In this document: positions 45,048 through 53,546 of the stretch, piece after piece
How the letters are laid out: every line of letters starts with the position of its first letter
How positions within the stretch are numbered: position 1 is the first letter of the stretch
Source of the DNA: Neorhodopirellula lusitana
GTDB taxonomy: Bacteria; Planctomycetota; Planctomycetia; Pirellulales; Pirellulaceae
Assembly: GCF_900182915.1 (NCBI RefSeq)
Contig: NZ_FXUG01000008.1
Coordinates: 186,001-250,000 of the forward strand
DNA: 64,000 bases
Reading direction: 5' to 3'
The notes under the pieces: model-generated
The model's input: the letters and a program-made list of their open reading frames with translations, nothing else
What the model was told of the DNA's origin: nothing
Database searches by the model: none
Position numbers and translations under genes: made by a program

Positions 45048-45138
45048 GCCTGGCCACTGAGGTCGACTTTGTTCTCTCGGTCTTCAGGCATCGTTCTCTC
45101 GGTCGGAAAGTGCTCGACCGATCGCCCTAGGAAATTGC

Positions 45139-45879
45139 ATGCGAATCCAGCCCCTTTCGTCAGTCAATCTTGATACGCCGTCCGGTCCGATGCACACCCA
45201 CCTGTTCCGCCCGGATGGGCCGGGCAAGTATCCCGGTGTGGTGTTGTTTGCCGAGATCTACCAGATGACGGGACCGATCGCGCGAACCGCCGCAATGATC
45301 GCCGGACACGGGTTCTTGGTCGCCGTTCCCGACGTGTATCACGAGTTCACTGAACCGGGCGAGGCGTTTGCCTACGATAAGCCGGGGACGGATCGTGGCA
45401 ACGCTTTGAAGACCACGAAAGAACTTGCCAGCTATGACGCGGACGCACGGGCGGTGATTGATTTCTTCGCGAATGATTCTGGGTGCACCGGTCGCGTCGG
45501 TTCCGTAGGGATTTGCTTGGGAGGACACTTGGCGTTTCGTGCCGCGATGAATCCGGAAGTCGAAACAGGGGTTTGTTTTTATGCAACGGACATTCACAAA
45601 GGCAGCCTAGGGAAAGGCATGTCGGATGACACGCTCGCTCGTATTCCTGAAATCAAGGGCGACATGATGATGGTTTGGGGCCGGCAAGATCCACACATCC
45701 CCAATGAGGGCCGCCGTGTGATCTACGATGCCATGACCGAGGCCGATACTCGGTTCACTTGGCATGAGTTCAACGGCGAGCACGCCTTCATGCGTGACGA
45801 AGGGCATCGCTACGATCCGGCGCTCGCACAATTGTTGAATTCGATGGCTTGCGCCCAGTTCACGAGTTGCTTGAAGTAG
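45139..45879 (+). CDS. Dienelactone hydrolase family protein
   Basis: The 246-residue alpha/beta hydrolase has the nucleophile elbow VGICLGGHLAFRAA with a Cys as the nucleophile, as in dienelactone hydrolases, plus the acid in MVWGRQDPHIPNEGR and the His in FNGEHAFMRDEGHRYDP. The N-terminal part PDGPGKYPGVVLFAEIYQMT is the typical opening. It hydrolyses a lactone or related ester in the cytoplasm, substrate unknown. AGGAAA precedes the ATG, and a terminator-like hairpin lies 92 bases upstream. Confidence 0.9.
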   Translation: MRIQPLSSVNLDTPSGPMHTHLFRPDGPGKYPGVVLFAEIYQMTGPIARTAAMIAGHGFLVAVPDVYHEFTEPGEAFAYDKPGTDRGNALKTTKELASYDADARAVIDFFANDSGCTGRVGSVGICLGGHLAFRAAMNPEVETGVCFYATDIHKGSLGKGMSDDTLARIPEIKGDMMMVWGRQDPHIPNEGRRVIYDAMTEADTRFTWHEFNGEHAFMRDEGHRYDPALAQLLNSMACAQFTSCLK

Positions 45880-45986
45880 CCAGGTTGCAACAAGTGATGT
45901 CGGTGTTGGCCGTCATGCTATCCAAACCCGGCAGCGTGGAGTGTTCATCACTTTCAAGGCACCAGCGATCTTGATATTGTTGGGCG

Positions 45987-46826
45987 ATGAAATGGCGTGA
46001 CACCTTGCTACTGACCCGATGCCGACTGCAACGAAAGCCGGCGGTATTGTTTTCACGCAAGGTGGAATGGAACCGGGTAATCGAGCAGACGTTATCGCAT
46101 TATGTTCCGTTTTGTAGCGAATTTTATAAAGTCAATTTGCGGCGGTTCGATATTCTGCTTCCGCTGAAAATCTCCGACGCGGTGCACTTCAACAAGCACC
46201 ATCGCCAGTTGCATGGGAAGAAGGCGATCGTGCCTCGCACCGACGTGATTGAGCTTTGCAATGATAAGTTGACATTGTGCGAGCGACTTTCACAGCTTGG
46301 CTTTGATCGGTATTTACCCGTCAGCGGTGATCATCTGGATTACCCCTTCGTCTTGAAGCAGCGAGTTTCCGCGTTCGGCAAGGGAACTTATATCGTCGAC
46401 GGGCCGGTTCGTGAGCGTGAAGCTCGAACGCTTTTAAACGGTGAGCCAGCTTTCAAGCAAGAGCTGGTTCAAGGTGACCAAGAGTATGCGACTCACGTCA
46501 TCATGGCGAAGGGCCGCGCCGTTTTCAGCGGAACGTGCCGATACCATTTTCCGACCGATGCCTATGTGAAGGGGCAGTATTGTCGGCCGATGAAACGTAA
46601 CGTGTTGCCGTGTTCGCCTCATATCGAGCTGTTTGAAAAAATGCTGCGGGCGATCGACTACGAAGGCTTCTGTTGCATCGACTACAAAATGGATGGCGAA
46701 AAGCCAAGGCTGCTGGAAATCAATCCGCGTTTTGGTGAGACGATGCTGTTGTTCATCAACGAGGCTTTGCCGGTCTATCAGGCGGCCATCTTGAATTATG
46801 AAAAAGCTGAACTCTGTGCCGTGTAG
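45987..46826 (+). CDS. ATP-grasp family ligase
   Basis: The 279-residue protein has the ATP-grasp pattern: PLKISDAVHFNKHHRQLHGK, IELCNDKLTLCERLSQLGFD, the nucleotide-binding FVLKQRVSAFGKGTYIVDGP, QELVQGDQEYATHVIMAKGR and the metal ligands in CCIDYKMDGEKPRLLEINPR with FGETMLLF. It probably joins an acid to an amine or thiol using ATP; the substrate cannot be read. The gene is somewhat richer in A/T at its start than its neighbours, which may reflect transfer. It stands alone and is not the GAK-type ATP-grasp found at 52625. Confidence 0.8.
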   Translation: MKWRDTLLLTRCRLQRKPAVLFSRKVEWNRVIEQTLSHYVPFCSEFYKVNLRRFDILLPLKISDAVHFNKHHRQLHGKKAIVPRTDVIELCNDKLTLCERLSQLGFDRYLPVSGDHLDYPFVLKQRVSAFGKGTYIVDGPVREREARTLLNGEPAFKQELVQGDQEYATHVIMAKGRAVFSGTCRYHFPTDAYVKGQYCRPMKRNVLPCSPHIELFEKMLRAIDYEGFCCIDYKMDGEKPRLLEINPRFGETMLLFINEALPVYQAAILNYEKAELCAV

Positions 46827-47283
46827 GTTCAGGCTGGGCTTGCAAAAGGTTGTTTGCAGAGGATGGAGGCTTGCACAAGTTACATCCCGAGGGGATTGCA
46901 GATGGTGCCCGGTGGTTTGAACGCAGTGAACACCACCGGATACAAGCCCCCGACAATTCCCGACGCTGAAAGGGTCGCAGAATCTTCAGCCCTTTCAGGG
47001 TCGGCGTGTATGTTTTTCGTTTCCGGTGGGACTGCGTAGAAGCAACCCCCGGCTACCAGCTGACATTCCTACCGGGATAAAGAATGACTGGTGTCGGAAT
47101 AAAAACAGGCGGTGTTTTCCTTCTCCGGCCGGGTTTTAACGCGTCTGGGCTTTTCGCGTTACGTCGGGGATTGGTGTTGTCTGGGAATTGGGGAAGGATT
47201 CGCTAGTTTGGGTGGGATGCATGCGAATCGACGGAGTGTCTATAGTGGGGCGACTTTGACACCTGGTACCCGAGGGGAACTTT
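46827..47283. repeat. Intergenic region with long imperfect palindrome
   Basis: CGACGCTGAAAGGG (46961-46974) and CCCTTTCAGGGTCG (46990-47003) pair at 13 of 14 positions around a 15-base loop. The surrounding sequence (from about 46900) looks like a family of intergenic elements I recall from Rhodopirellula genomes; that is a recollection, not a search. A frame at 46854-47039 reads through it and is not called. GAGGGG stands before the ATG at 47284. Confidence 0.45.
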
Positions 47284-48861
47284 ATGAAACTGGCTAGCTT
47301 TGTTCACTCCAACAAGATTGCCAAAAGCGAGTTCGAAACGCGGTTGCCGATCTTGCGTGCGGAGTTGTTGGAGGTCCAGCACTCGCTGCGCAAAGCCGAC
47401 TTTCCAGTGATCGTGCTGTTTGCGGGCGTCGATGGGGCTGGCAAAAGTGAAGTGGTCAATCTGATCAACGAGTGGATGGATCCACGCTGGTTAATCAACC
47501 GTGCCTATGCGAGGCCTTCCGAGCCAGGCACGGATACGGACCGTCCCGTGTTCCGTCGATATTGGCAAGATTTGCCGCCACGCGGACAGATTGGATTGTT
47601 CTTGAGCGCGTGGTATTCGCAAGTGTTGCTCGGGACGGTATCGCAACAAGTGCCACCGGAAGAGTTCCCGCGGCATGTCGAACGGATCTCTCGTTTTGAA
47701 AGAACGCTGGCGACCGACAACGCATTGATCCTGAAGTTTTGGATGCACCTGAATAAGCGAAATCAAAAGAAACAACTGACGCGTCTCGAAGCGAACCCTG
47801 CCACCGCATGGCGAGTCACGCACACGGATTGGGCTCACTGGGCGATGTACGATCGATTTGTGATCGCGGGCGACAAGATCATCGAAGCAACGGACTCCGA
47901 TCACGCTCCCTGGCGGGTCGTCGACGGAGCGGATCATCGCTATCGGTCGCTCACGGTTGCCGAGCACATGCTTGACGCGATCAAAGATCGGCTGGGTGCC
48001 ACTGGTTCGTTGCCAGACGCGTCGACCTCGGCGGCGACCTCGGCGGCGCCCGAATCTTCCGCGGATCCAAAGCCAAAGTCAGAGACGCCAACCAAGGTCG
48101 CGACCACGGAATTCAAACCCAGTCGAGTGAATTGGTTGGCCGACGTTGATCTGGAGCAAACGTTGCCGAAGGGTGAGTATCGAAAGCGATTGGCTCAATC
48201 CCAGGGCGAACTGAATCGTCTGTGTCGGATGGCGAAGCAGCAAAACGTGTCGACTTTGCTCGCCTTTGAAGGCTGGGATGCGGCAGGCAAAGGCGGCTCA
48301 ATCCGGCGGATTTTGCAGGCACTGGATCCACGGAACTATCGGGTCATCCCAACCGCCGCGCCCACTGATGAAGAGCACGCTCAACACTACTTGTGGCGGT
48401 TTTGGCGACATCTTCCCTGTGCCGGCAACATCACAATTTTTGATCGGTCGTGGTATGGCCGGGTTCTGGTGGAACGGGTGGAGGGATTCGCTCGCCCGGA
48501 CGAGTGGCAGCGTGCGTACGACGAGATCAACGAGTTTGAAGAGGAACTGGTCGAGAGCGGGATCATGGTTTGCAAGTATTGGTTGCACATCACCCAAGAT
48601 GAACAGTTGCGTCGGTTCGAAGAACGCAAAGCCACGCCGCACAAACGGTGGAAATTGACCGAGGAAGATTGGCGTAACCGAGCGAAATGGGATGAGTACG
48701 AAGAGGCGGTCAACGACATGATCGAACGCACCAACACTCCGTTGGCACCTTGGACGATCGTACCCGCCAACGACAAGTACACCGCCCGCATCGAAGTCCT
48801 CGACACGGTTTGTGAACACCTGCGAAAAACACTTTCCCGCTCGCCTTCCAGCACACTGTAG
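47284..48861 (+). CDS. pap: Polyphosphate:AMP phosphotransferase (two PPK2 domains)
   Basis: The 525-residue protein has two PPK2-family kinase domains joined by an Ala/Thr/Ser/Pro-rich linker (about 235-275). Domain 1 carries FAGVDGAGKSEVVNLINEWM and YARPSEPGTDTDRPVFRRYW; domain 2 carries FEGWDAAGKGGSIRRILQAL, TAAPTDEEHAQHYLWRFWRH and NITIFDRSWYGRVLVERVEG. Tandem PPK2 proteins of this size are polyphosphate:AMP phosphotransferases, which make ADP from AMP and polyphosphate. In this family usually only the C-terminal domain is fully active. It is cytoplasmic and converges on the GAK operon. Confidence 0.9.
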   Translation: MKLASFVHSNKIAKSEFETRLPILRAELLEVQHSLRKADFPVIVLFAGVDGAGKSEVVNLINEWMDPRWLINRAYARPSEPGTDTDRPVFRRYWQDLPPRGQIGLFLSAWYSQVLLGTVSQQVPPEEFPRHVERISRFERTLATDNALILKFWMHLNKRNQKKQLTRLEANPATAWRVTHTDWAHWAMYDRFVIAGDKIIEATDSDHAPWRVVDGADHRYRSLTVAEHMLDAIKDRLGATGSLPDASTSAATSAAPESSADPKPKSETPTKVATTEFKPSRVNWLADVDLEQTLPKGEYRKRLAQSQGELNRLCRMAKQQNVSTLLAFEGWDAAGKGGSIRRILQALDPRNYRVIPTAAPTDEEHAQHYLWRFWRHLPCAGNITIFDRSWYGRVLVERVEGFARPDEWQRAYDEINEFEEELVESGIMVCKYWLHITQDEQLRRFEERKATPHKRWKLTEEDWRNRAKWDEYEEAVNDMIERTNTPLAPWTIVPANDKYTARIEVLDTVCEHLRKTLSRSPSSTL

Positions 48862-49000
48862 GTTCGCCCGGTCAGCTCAGTTCGCTCAGTTCGCAAATAC
48901 GCCAGGTTCGACCGGATCCCGATCCCGCATCACGGTCCGACTTAGCCCAATTTGTAAACCAGTCCTAGCTCGATCACTAACAGAACAAGCTCTGTCTGGC

Positions 49001-49270
49001 TCACTTCGACGCGATCTTGATCTCTTTTTCCCGAACCGGTTCGGTGTCCTCGTACCAAGTTAGCCGAATGGAGATTCGGCTTTTCTTTTCGTCTTGGGAG
49101 GCAGTGATTTTCAGGTTGGACAGACCTTTCGGTTTGATCACCATCGTGCCATCTTCGTCTTCCAGGGCGATCTTTCCTTTGGCGATTCCGTCGACCAGCG
49201 AGTTGAGCAGCGTCTTGACGGAATCGGAGTCCTGCAGGGATTCGTGGCGGAATCGTGTGGTTTGTTTCAT
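49001..49270 (-). CDS. Amphi-Trp domain protein (GAK system)
   Basis: The 89-residue protein MKQTTRFRHESLQDSDSVKT, then TLLNSLVDGIAKGKIALEDE and ISIRLTWYEDTEP, matches the amphi-Trp domain, a small family named from its amphipathic pattern and conserved Trp. It is one of the three defining parts of the GAK (Grasp, Amphi-Trp, Kinase) system; its biochemical role is not known. It overlaps the stop of the metallophosphoesterase gene by four bases and is the last gene of the operon. Confidence 0.85.
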   Translation of the reverse strand: MKQTTRFRHESLQDSDSVKTLLNSLVDGIAKGKIALEDEDGTMVIKPKGLSNLKITASQDEKKSRISIRLTWYEDTEPVREKEIKIASK

Positions 49271-50646
49271 CGTTTTGGCTTTGCTTGGGTTCCGTTAATC
49301 AAGGCCTTCAGAGTTTGCTGGGGTTCGAACACTTTGACCTGAGGGAAGTCAGAGCTCACACCCAGGATACGGCCCGAGGGATCGATGATCGTGACGGACG
49401 CCCCGCGACCGTTGACGTTTTCAACGCGACGAGTGTGTCGGTCCAAACTGGTGTCGCATTCAAAATTGATTTGTGAATGGCGAAGGGACAAGCGTTGTCC
49501 ATGGTGCAAATTGCGGTGGCCGTGCAGGATCGCGGTGATGCCAGCTCGATGAACGTTGCGGGCGCCCTTGCGAGTGAACGGCCGATCGACATCCCGGTAC
49601 TTGGTGCGGATCGTATTGCATAACGATCCATAATAGAAGTCGAAGGGAGCTTCCTTCATGGCGACATGAAACTGTTCGTTGATGTGTCCGATGCCCTGCT
49701 TTAACAGCATCTTGGTGACGGCATCGTCAACGCCAGCATGCACAAACAGGAACGAACCGCTGCGGTAACACAGCCGAAGGTTTCGGTAGAACCAGCGGAA
49801 CTCACCTTCGCGTTTTAGGAACAGGCGTTTCCACTGACGCGTGGCGGCGTAAACCTGGCGGAGGTCGAGACCGTGGTCGGTGCAATGTCGTTCGAAGTTC
49901 TCGACCTTCTTCGCGATCCGGTTCAATTCACGATCCACTTGAGCCGGAACGATGTCGCCGCCTTGAATCTTGGGGAATTCTTCGAACCATGACTCACGTG
50001 GGAACAGCCGGGCTCGGCAGGTTTTGGCATCGGGAATCGATGACATCTTCTTCGGCGTCAGGTACGTGTCAACGATCTCCTTCAGCAACGGCATGATCTT
50101 CTGGCCTGCGCGGACAAAAAAGTGCTCGTTGCGAACGTCCTTGTTCTCGCCAACGACTCGCATACCAAACAATAAGCGAATGTCATGGTTGCCGGCTAGG
50201 ATTCGTAAGCGAGCGCCTTGATCCTTCAGGTGCCGAACGCCTCGCAACAGTTCAAGGTTGCTAGGGCCTTTGTCAAAACAGTCGCCGCCAATCACAAAGA
50301 CCGACTTGCGTCCCGCCTTGGTTAGTTCGAAGTCATGGGGTGACGGTCCGAGTTGCCGGACACCGCCCGATGCAACCAATGATGCTGCCAACGCATCGGC
50401 GTCCGCGTGCAAATCGGAAAGGAAGTAATGTTTGCGTTTGGGCCACTTCCACGAATCGTTCTGGTTCAAATCGCGAAGCGTCTCGACCAGCGTGTTGATA
50501 TCGCCGTTATCGGTTGTGATGGACTTGTCACCACCGTGAGACCAATCACATGCGGTCTCGGGTAGATTCACCTCGATCCATTTTCGGCCATGGTAGCGAG
50601 GCGTGACGTCCTTTGGGACTTCGAGTGTGGTGCTTTGCGTGGTCAT
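49267..50646 (-). CDS. Metallophosphoesterase
   Basis: The 459-residue protein has the calcineurin-like phosphoesterase motifs in order: YFLSDLHADADALAASLVA (D-x-H), VFVIGGDCFDKGPSN (GD-x-x-D), ILAGNHDIRLLFG (GNHD) and, near the end, ITAILHGHRNLHHGQ (GH-x-H). Between GNHD and the last motif is an insertion of about 200 residues, some of it helical, that is not part of the core. It cleaves a phosphoester with two metal ions. It begins nine bases after the histidine phosphatase stop and overlaps the amphi-Trp gene, so it belongs to the GAK operon. Confidence 0.9.
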   Translation of the reverse strand: MTTQSTTLEVPKDVTPRYHGRKWIEVNLPETACDWSHGGDKSITTDNGDINTLVETLRDLNQNDSWKWPKRKHYFLSDLHADADALAASLVASGGVRQLGPSPHDFELTKAGRKSVFVIGGDCFDKGPSNLELLRGVRHLKDQGARLRILAGNHDIRLLFGMRVVGENKDVRNEHFFVRAGQKIMPLLKEIVDTYLTPKKMSSIPDAKTCRARLFPRESWFEEFPKIQGGDIVPAQVDRELNRIAKKVENFERHCTDHGLDLRQVYAATRQWKRLFLKREGEFRWFYRNLRLCYRSGSFLFVHAGVDDAVTKMLLKQGIGHINEQFHVAMKEAPFDFYYGSLCNTIRTKYRDVDRPFTRKGARNVHRAGITAILHGHRNLHHGQRLSLRHSQINFECDTSLDRHTRRVENVNGRGASVTIIDPSGRILGVSSDFPQVKVFEPQQTLKALINGTQAKPKR

Positions 50647-50655
50647 CCGGGAACC

Positions 50656-51339
50656 TCAATCCAGCTGGCTAGTTTTGACGAGGCGGTTCTTAAAGTGACC
50701 CGCAACTTGAAGCCATGTCCCGTCGGCTGATTGAGCCAACGCTACCGGGCGGGCATGGTGCATGCTCAACTCGCCTACTCGCTGAAGTGGGATCGCGCCC
50801 AGGTGATGAGCCCCGTGCCTTAGCGACGCACCGTGTCCGAAGAACAGCACTGCCTGGCCTGGTTGCCCAATGGCTTCCATCGTTTCGTTCACGTAGCTCG
50901 CCACTCGTTCGCCCGATTCCAATAGCGATTCTGCACCGATGAAGGGCAGCCGGAAATGACTGTTGGACTTCCAGTCGGCGGGCAAAGGCTCGAGTCTTGG
51001 GTCTTGTGCCAGGACGTCCTCGATTTGGTCGCGTGTGAGGCTTGCCCCGTTGCCGACACAGCGTTCGGTCAAGCGATCGGTTTGGACAACGTCGTGACAA
51101 GCGGGCAATCCAGCGACGGCCAGTTGAGCGGTTTGCCAAGCTCGCAAAAGCGATGAGGTGTGGACTTGCTTGTTGAGGGACCAGCCGTTTTCGTCAACCA
51201 GGTTTTGGATGCGGTTGGCGGCTTCCGTCGCTTGTTGACGTCCCAATTCAGTTAATGCAAATGGTTGGTGAGCACTGGGGGTGTTCGTCAACTGGTGGTA
51301 ATCACCGTGTCGCACGAGGATGCAGATTCGCTCAGCCAT
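50656..51339 (-). CDS. Histidine phosphatase superfamily protein
   Basis: The 227-residue protein has the phosphoglycerate-mutase-like motif CILVRHGDYHQ (phospho-His in RHG), then ALTELGRQQATEAANRIQNL, SSLLRAWQTAQLAV and a second His in LFFGHGASLRHGAHH, so it should be a phosphatase acting on a small molecule or protein. It lies between the HprK-related kinase (107-base gap) and the metallophosphoesterase (nine-base gap) in the GAK operon. Confidence 0.87.
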   Translation of the reverse strand: MAERICILVRHGDYHQLTNTPSAHQPFALTELGRQQATEAANRIQNLVDENGWSLNKQVHTSSLLRAWQTAQLAVAGLPACHDVVQTDRLTERCVGNGASLTRDQIEDVLAQDPRLEPLPADWKSNSHFRLPFIGAESLLESGERVASYVNETMEAIGQPGQAVLFFGHGASLRHGAHHLGAIPLQRVGELSMHHARPVALAQSADGTWLQVAGHFKNRLVKTSQLD

Positions 51340-51446
51340 GGTCGTGCTTACCTAGTTGGGTTGTGTCGTGGGAAGGAGGCGGTGATTGCCGCAGGCCGAT
51401 TGCGAGCGTTGCTTCGTTTGGGTGATATTTGGAAAGGAATCTAGGG

Positions 51447-52628
51447 TCAGGAAGGCTTCATGCACAACTCGGTTCTGATCATGGCTTCGCAAGTGGCGGC
51501 GGCCATTTCGAAATCAACCTTCCCGCTCGCTTCCCATACGTTGACACCTTCCAGGCAATCCAAGTAGGGGGCCGGATTGGCTGCTGGCAAATCCGATTGG
51601 AAGACTCCTTCCGCATCACGATAAAATGGACCGGGTGACTTCATCACTGCCTCCAATAGATCGGGCCGCTCTTGAATATTGACCCTTTCGATCTTGCATT
51701 CCGTGGTGGCTTGATGACTCCAGTTCAAAACCAATAAGTCGGTCAGGCGTGCTTGTAGCGAGATGCGATTGTCGCCATATCTTTGGGTGATATCGACGTC
51801 GTACTTCTGCTCCAGATTCCAAAGTTCATTCAGCGGCAACGCCTCAAACAATTCCAGTTGTTGGTCGTCCAGCATGGGGCGTAGGGAAGGCAGGCTGACG
51901 ATCGTGCCCGGGTTCACTCGCGGCAGTTTGGGGATCCCGTAGGCTCGCACATCACCGTGATCGCTGGGCGAAATGAACAGTCGGTCGTTGGTAAGGAAGT
52001 CACTGTCGCAGGACTGCAGGATCCGCAGCATCAGCGAGGACTTCCCACCACCCGAAAAGCCTGCGATCGCCAATGCTTGGTCTTCCATCACAACACCCGA
52101 TGCGTGACAGATCACCGCGCCGCGATGCTGCAACCAATTCATGTACTGGCAATTGATGAAGTTGATCACTTGGTTGTCGTTGGCAACACAAGGGCCGTAA
52201 GCAATTCGTGTGGTCTCGCTTTGTAAGAACAGCATCCCCGTCCGAACTTTGTGGATCACTCGTCCGGCAAACGCGACAGCCAAATCCTTATCGTCGCCGG
52301 TTGTTCCAATGGCCTTGTCGTTCGAGTCGTTTGTGCCCTGGCGGTTGATGTTGAAGTAAGCATCTTTGCGGCCGGCCTTGCCTGCTTCTCGACGCCAGTC
52401 CTGATACGTTAGGCCTAGGTCCGTTGGCGGTGCTTCGATCGCGTGGATCACACAATCGGCTTCACCGTCCACAAGTAAATGCGAGAAATAGCTTCGCAGT
52501 CGATCCAGCAGGTCGGGCGAGTTGGAAAGAATCTGAACCCGAAAACGGTCCAGTTCCAACACCACCGAGTCCGGTATCAGATCAACGCCGGCGAGCAATT
52601 TTTGAGAGATGCTTTCTAGGTCATTCAT
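51447..52628 (-). CDS. HprK-related kinase B (GAK system)
   Basis: The 393-residue protein contains the HPr-kinase-like P-loop LAIAGFSGGGKSSLMLRILQ at about residues 183-202, followed by LTNDRLFISPSDHGDVRAYG (the second carboxylate strand) and PRVNPGTIVSLPSLRPML. The N-terminal 170 residues (VVLELDRFRVQILSNSPDLL onward) are specific to the HprK-related B family, a defining member of the GAK system. It would phosphorylate a protein or small molecule; no HPr is encoded here. It shares four bases with the ATP-grasp gene. Confidence 0.87.
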   Translation of the reverse strand: MNDLESISQKLLAGVDLIPDSVVLELDRFRVQILSNSPDLLDRLRSYFSHLLVDGEADCVIHAIEAPPTDLGLTYQDWRREAGKAGRKDAYFNINRQGTNDSNDKAIGTTGDDKDLAVAFAGRVIHKVRTGMLFLQSETTRIAYGPCVANDNQVINFINCQYMNWLQHRGAVICHASGVVMEDQALAIAGFSGGGKSSLMLRILQSCDSDFLTNDRLFISPSDHGDVRAYGIPKLPRVNPGTIVSLPSLRPMLDDQQLELFEALPLNELWNLEQKYDVDITQRYGDNRISLQARLTDLLVLNWSHQATTECKIERVNIQERPDLLEAVMKSPGPFYRDAEGVFQSDLPAANPAPYLDCLEGVNVWEASGKVDFEMAAATCEAMIRTELCMKPS

Positions 52629-53536
52629 TTCGCGACTTCTTTGAGGACATAGTCGGCGTACAGCGTCGCGGCATCGATTTCCATGCCTTCTTTCACGCCT
52701 CGGAACCCACCGAATGCGGAAACTTCAAACACAATAGGGCCGTTTTCGGTATCGGCAACATCAACGGTCGTGAAATCCATGCCAAATAGTGATTGCGCCC
52801 GAGACGCTAAATCGATTGTGCTTTGCGGTGGAGTGTGAGCGGCGTATCGACCTCCGCTTTGAATCGTCGTGTTCCAGGCTTCACCTTGGTTCACCCGGGC
52901 GTAGGTTCCCAAGTACTCGCCGCCCAGGAAGACCATCCCCAGGTCCCGTCCGGGCAGGTCGATCTTTTGTTGGATATACATCATTGGATTTTCGGCTCGG
53001 AATCGATCAACGACTTCGCCCACTGACTCGTTGGCAGGGGAATCCATGCCAGCTTGAGATGCGGCGTTGACCAATTCCATGCCGCGAGCTTTGGTCGAGT
53101 ACAGCGGCTTCATGACTGCACATCCAAAGTCTTCGATCGCCTGGATCGCTTCGCTGCGGTTTTCGGTGACGACGGTTTTCGGCATCGGAATGCCGCCGTT
53201 TCGCAAGGTCATTGTGCACCCCAAACGGTCGATCATCCGAATGATGGTCTCGGTGCGTGAGAAGACGCGGACGCCGGCGTGTTCGGCCAATCGCAATAGC
53301 TCGATGCGATCCAGTGTGGCCGGTGAATACTGTTGGCTGATCTTCTTGACGATCAAACCGTCCAATTCGCACAGGTTGGTCCCGTTGGCCATCAGCTTGC
53401 CGGTCGTCAGGTTCGCGCACACGTCGTGCATGCTAACCACCAAGCGGAACCCGGTTCGGGATTCCAGTGCATCGGCCAGGACCTCGGTGGACCATTTTCC
53501 GGGGATGCCAATCACCCCAATTCGCAAAGCGTTCAT
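52625..53536 (-). CDS. GAK system ATP-grasp enzyme
   Basis: The 303-residue protein starts MNALRIGVIGIPGKWSTEVL and has the ATP-grasp/RimK-like order: DRLGCTMTLRNGGIPMPKTV, FGCAVMKPLYSTKARGMELV (ATP lysine and glycine-rich part), MYIQQKIDLPGRDLGMVFLG and the metal-binding DVADTENGPIVFEVSAFGGF. It matches the ATP-grasp component (grasp_GAK) of the GAK system. It would ligate an acid to an amine or similar, substrate unknown. It starts ten bases after the PhoU-like/APH-like gene and overlaps the HprK-related kinase. Confidence 0.87.
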   Translation of the reverse strand: MNALRIGVIGIPGKWSTEVLADALESRTGFRLVVSMHDVCANLTTGKLMANGTNLCELDGLIVKKISQQYSPATLDRIELLRLAEHAGVRVFSRTETIIRMIDRLGCTMTLRNGGIPMPKTVVTENRSEAIQAIEDFGCAVMKPLYSTKARGMELVNAASQAGMDSPANESVGEVVDRFRAENPMMYIQQKIDLPGRDLGMVFLGGEYLGTYARVNQGEAWNTTIQSGGRYAAHTPPQSTIDLASRAQSLFGMDFTTVDVADTENGPIVFEVSAFGGFRGVKEGMEIDAATLYADYVLKEVAK

Positions 53537-53546
53537 GAGCGTCCAT

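Noticed and set aside
46854-47039. A 61-residue frame upstream of the polyphosphate enzyme gene
   Set aside because: It runs through an imperfect palindrome, probably part of a repeat element, and lacks a ribosome binding site.
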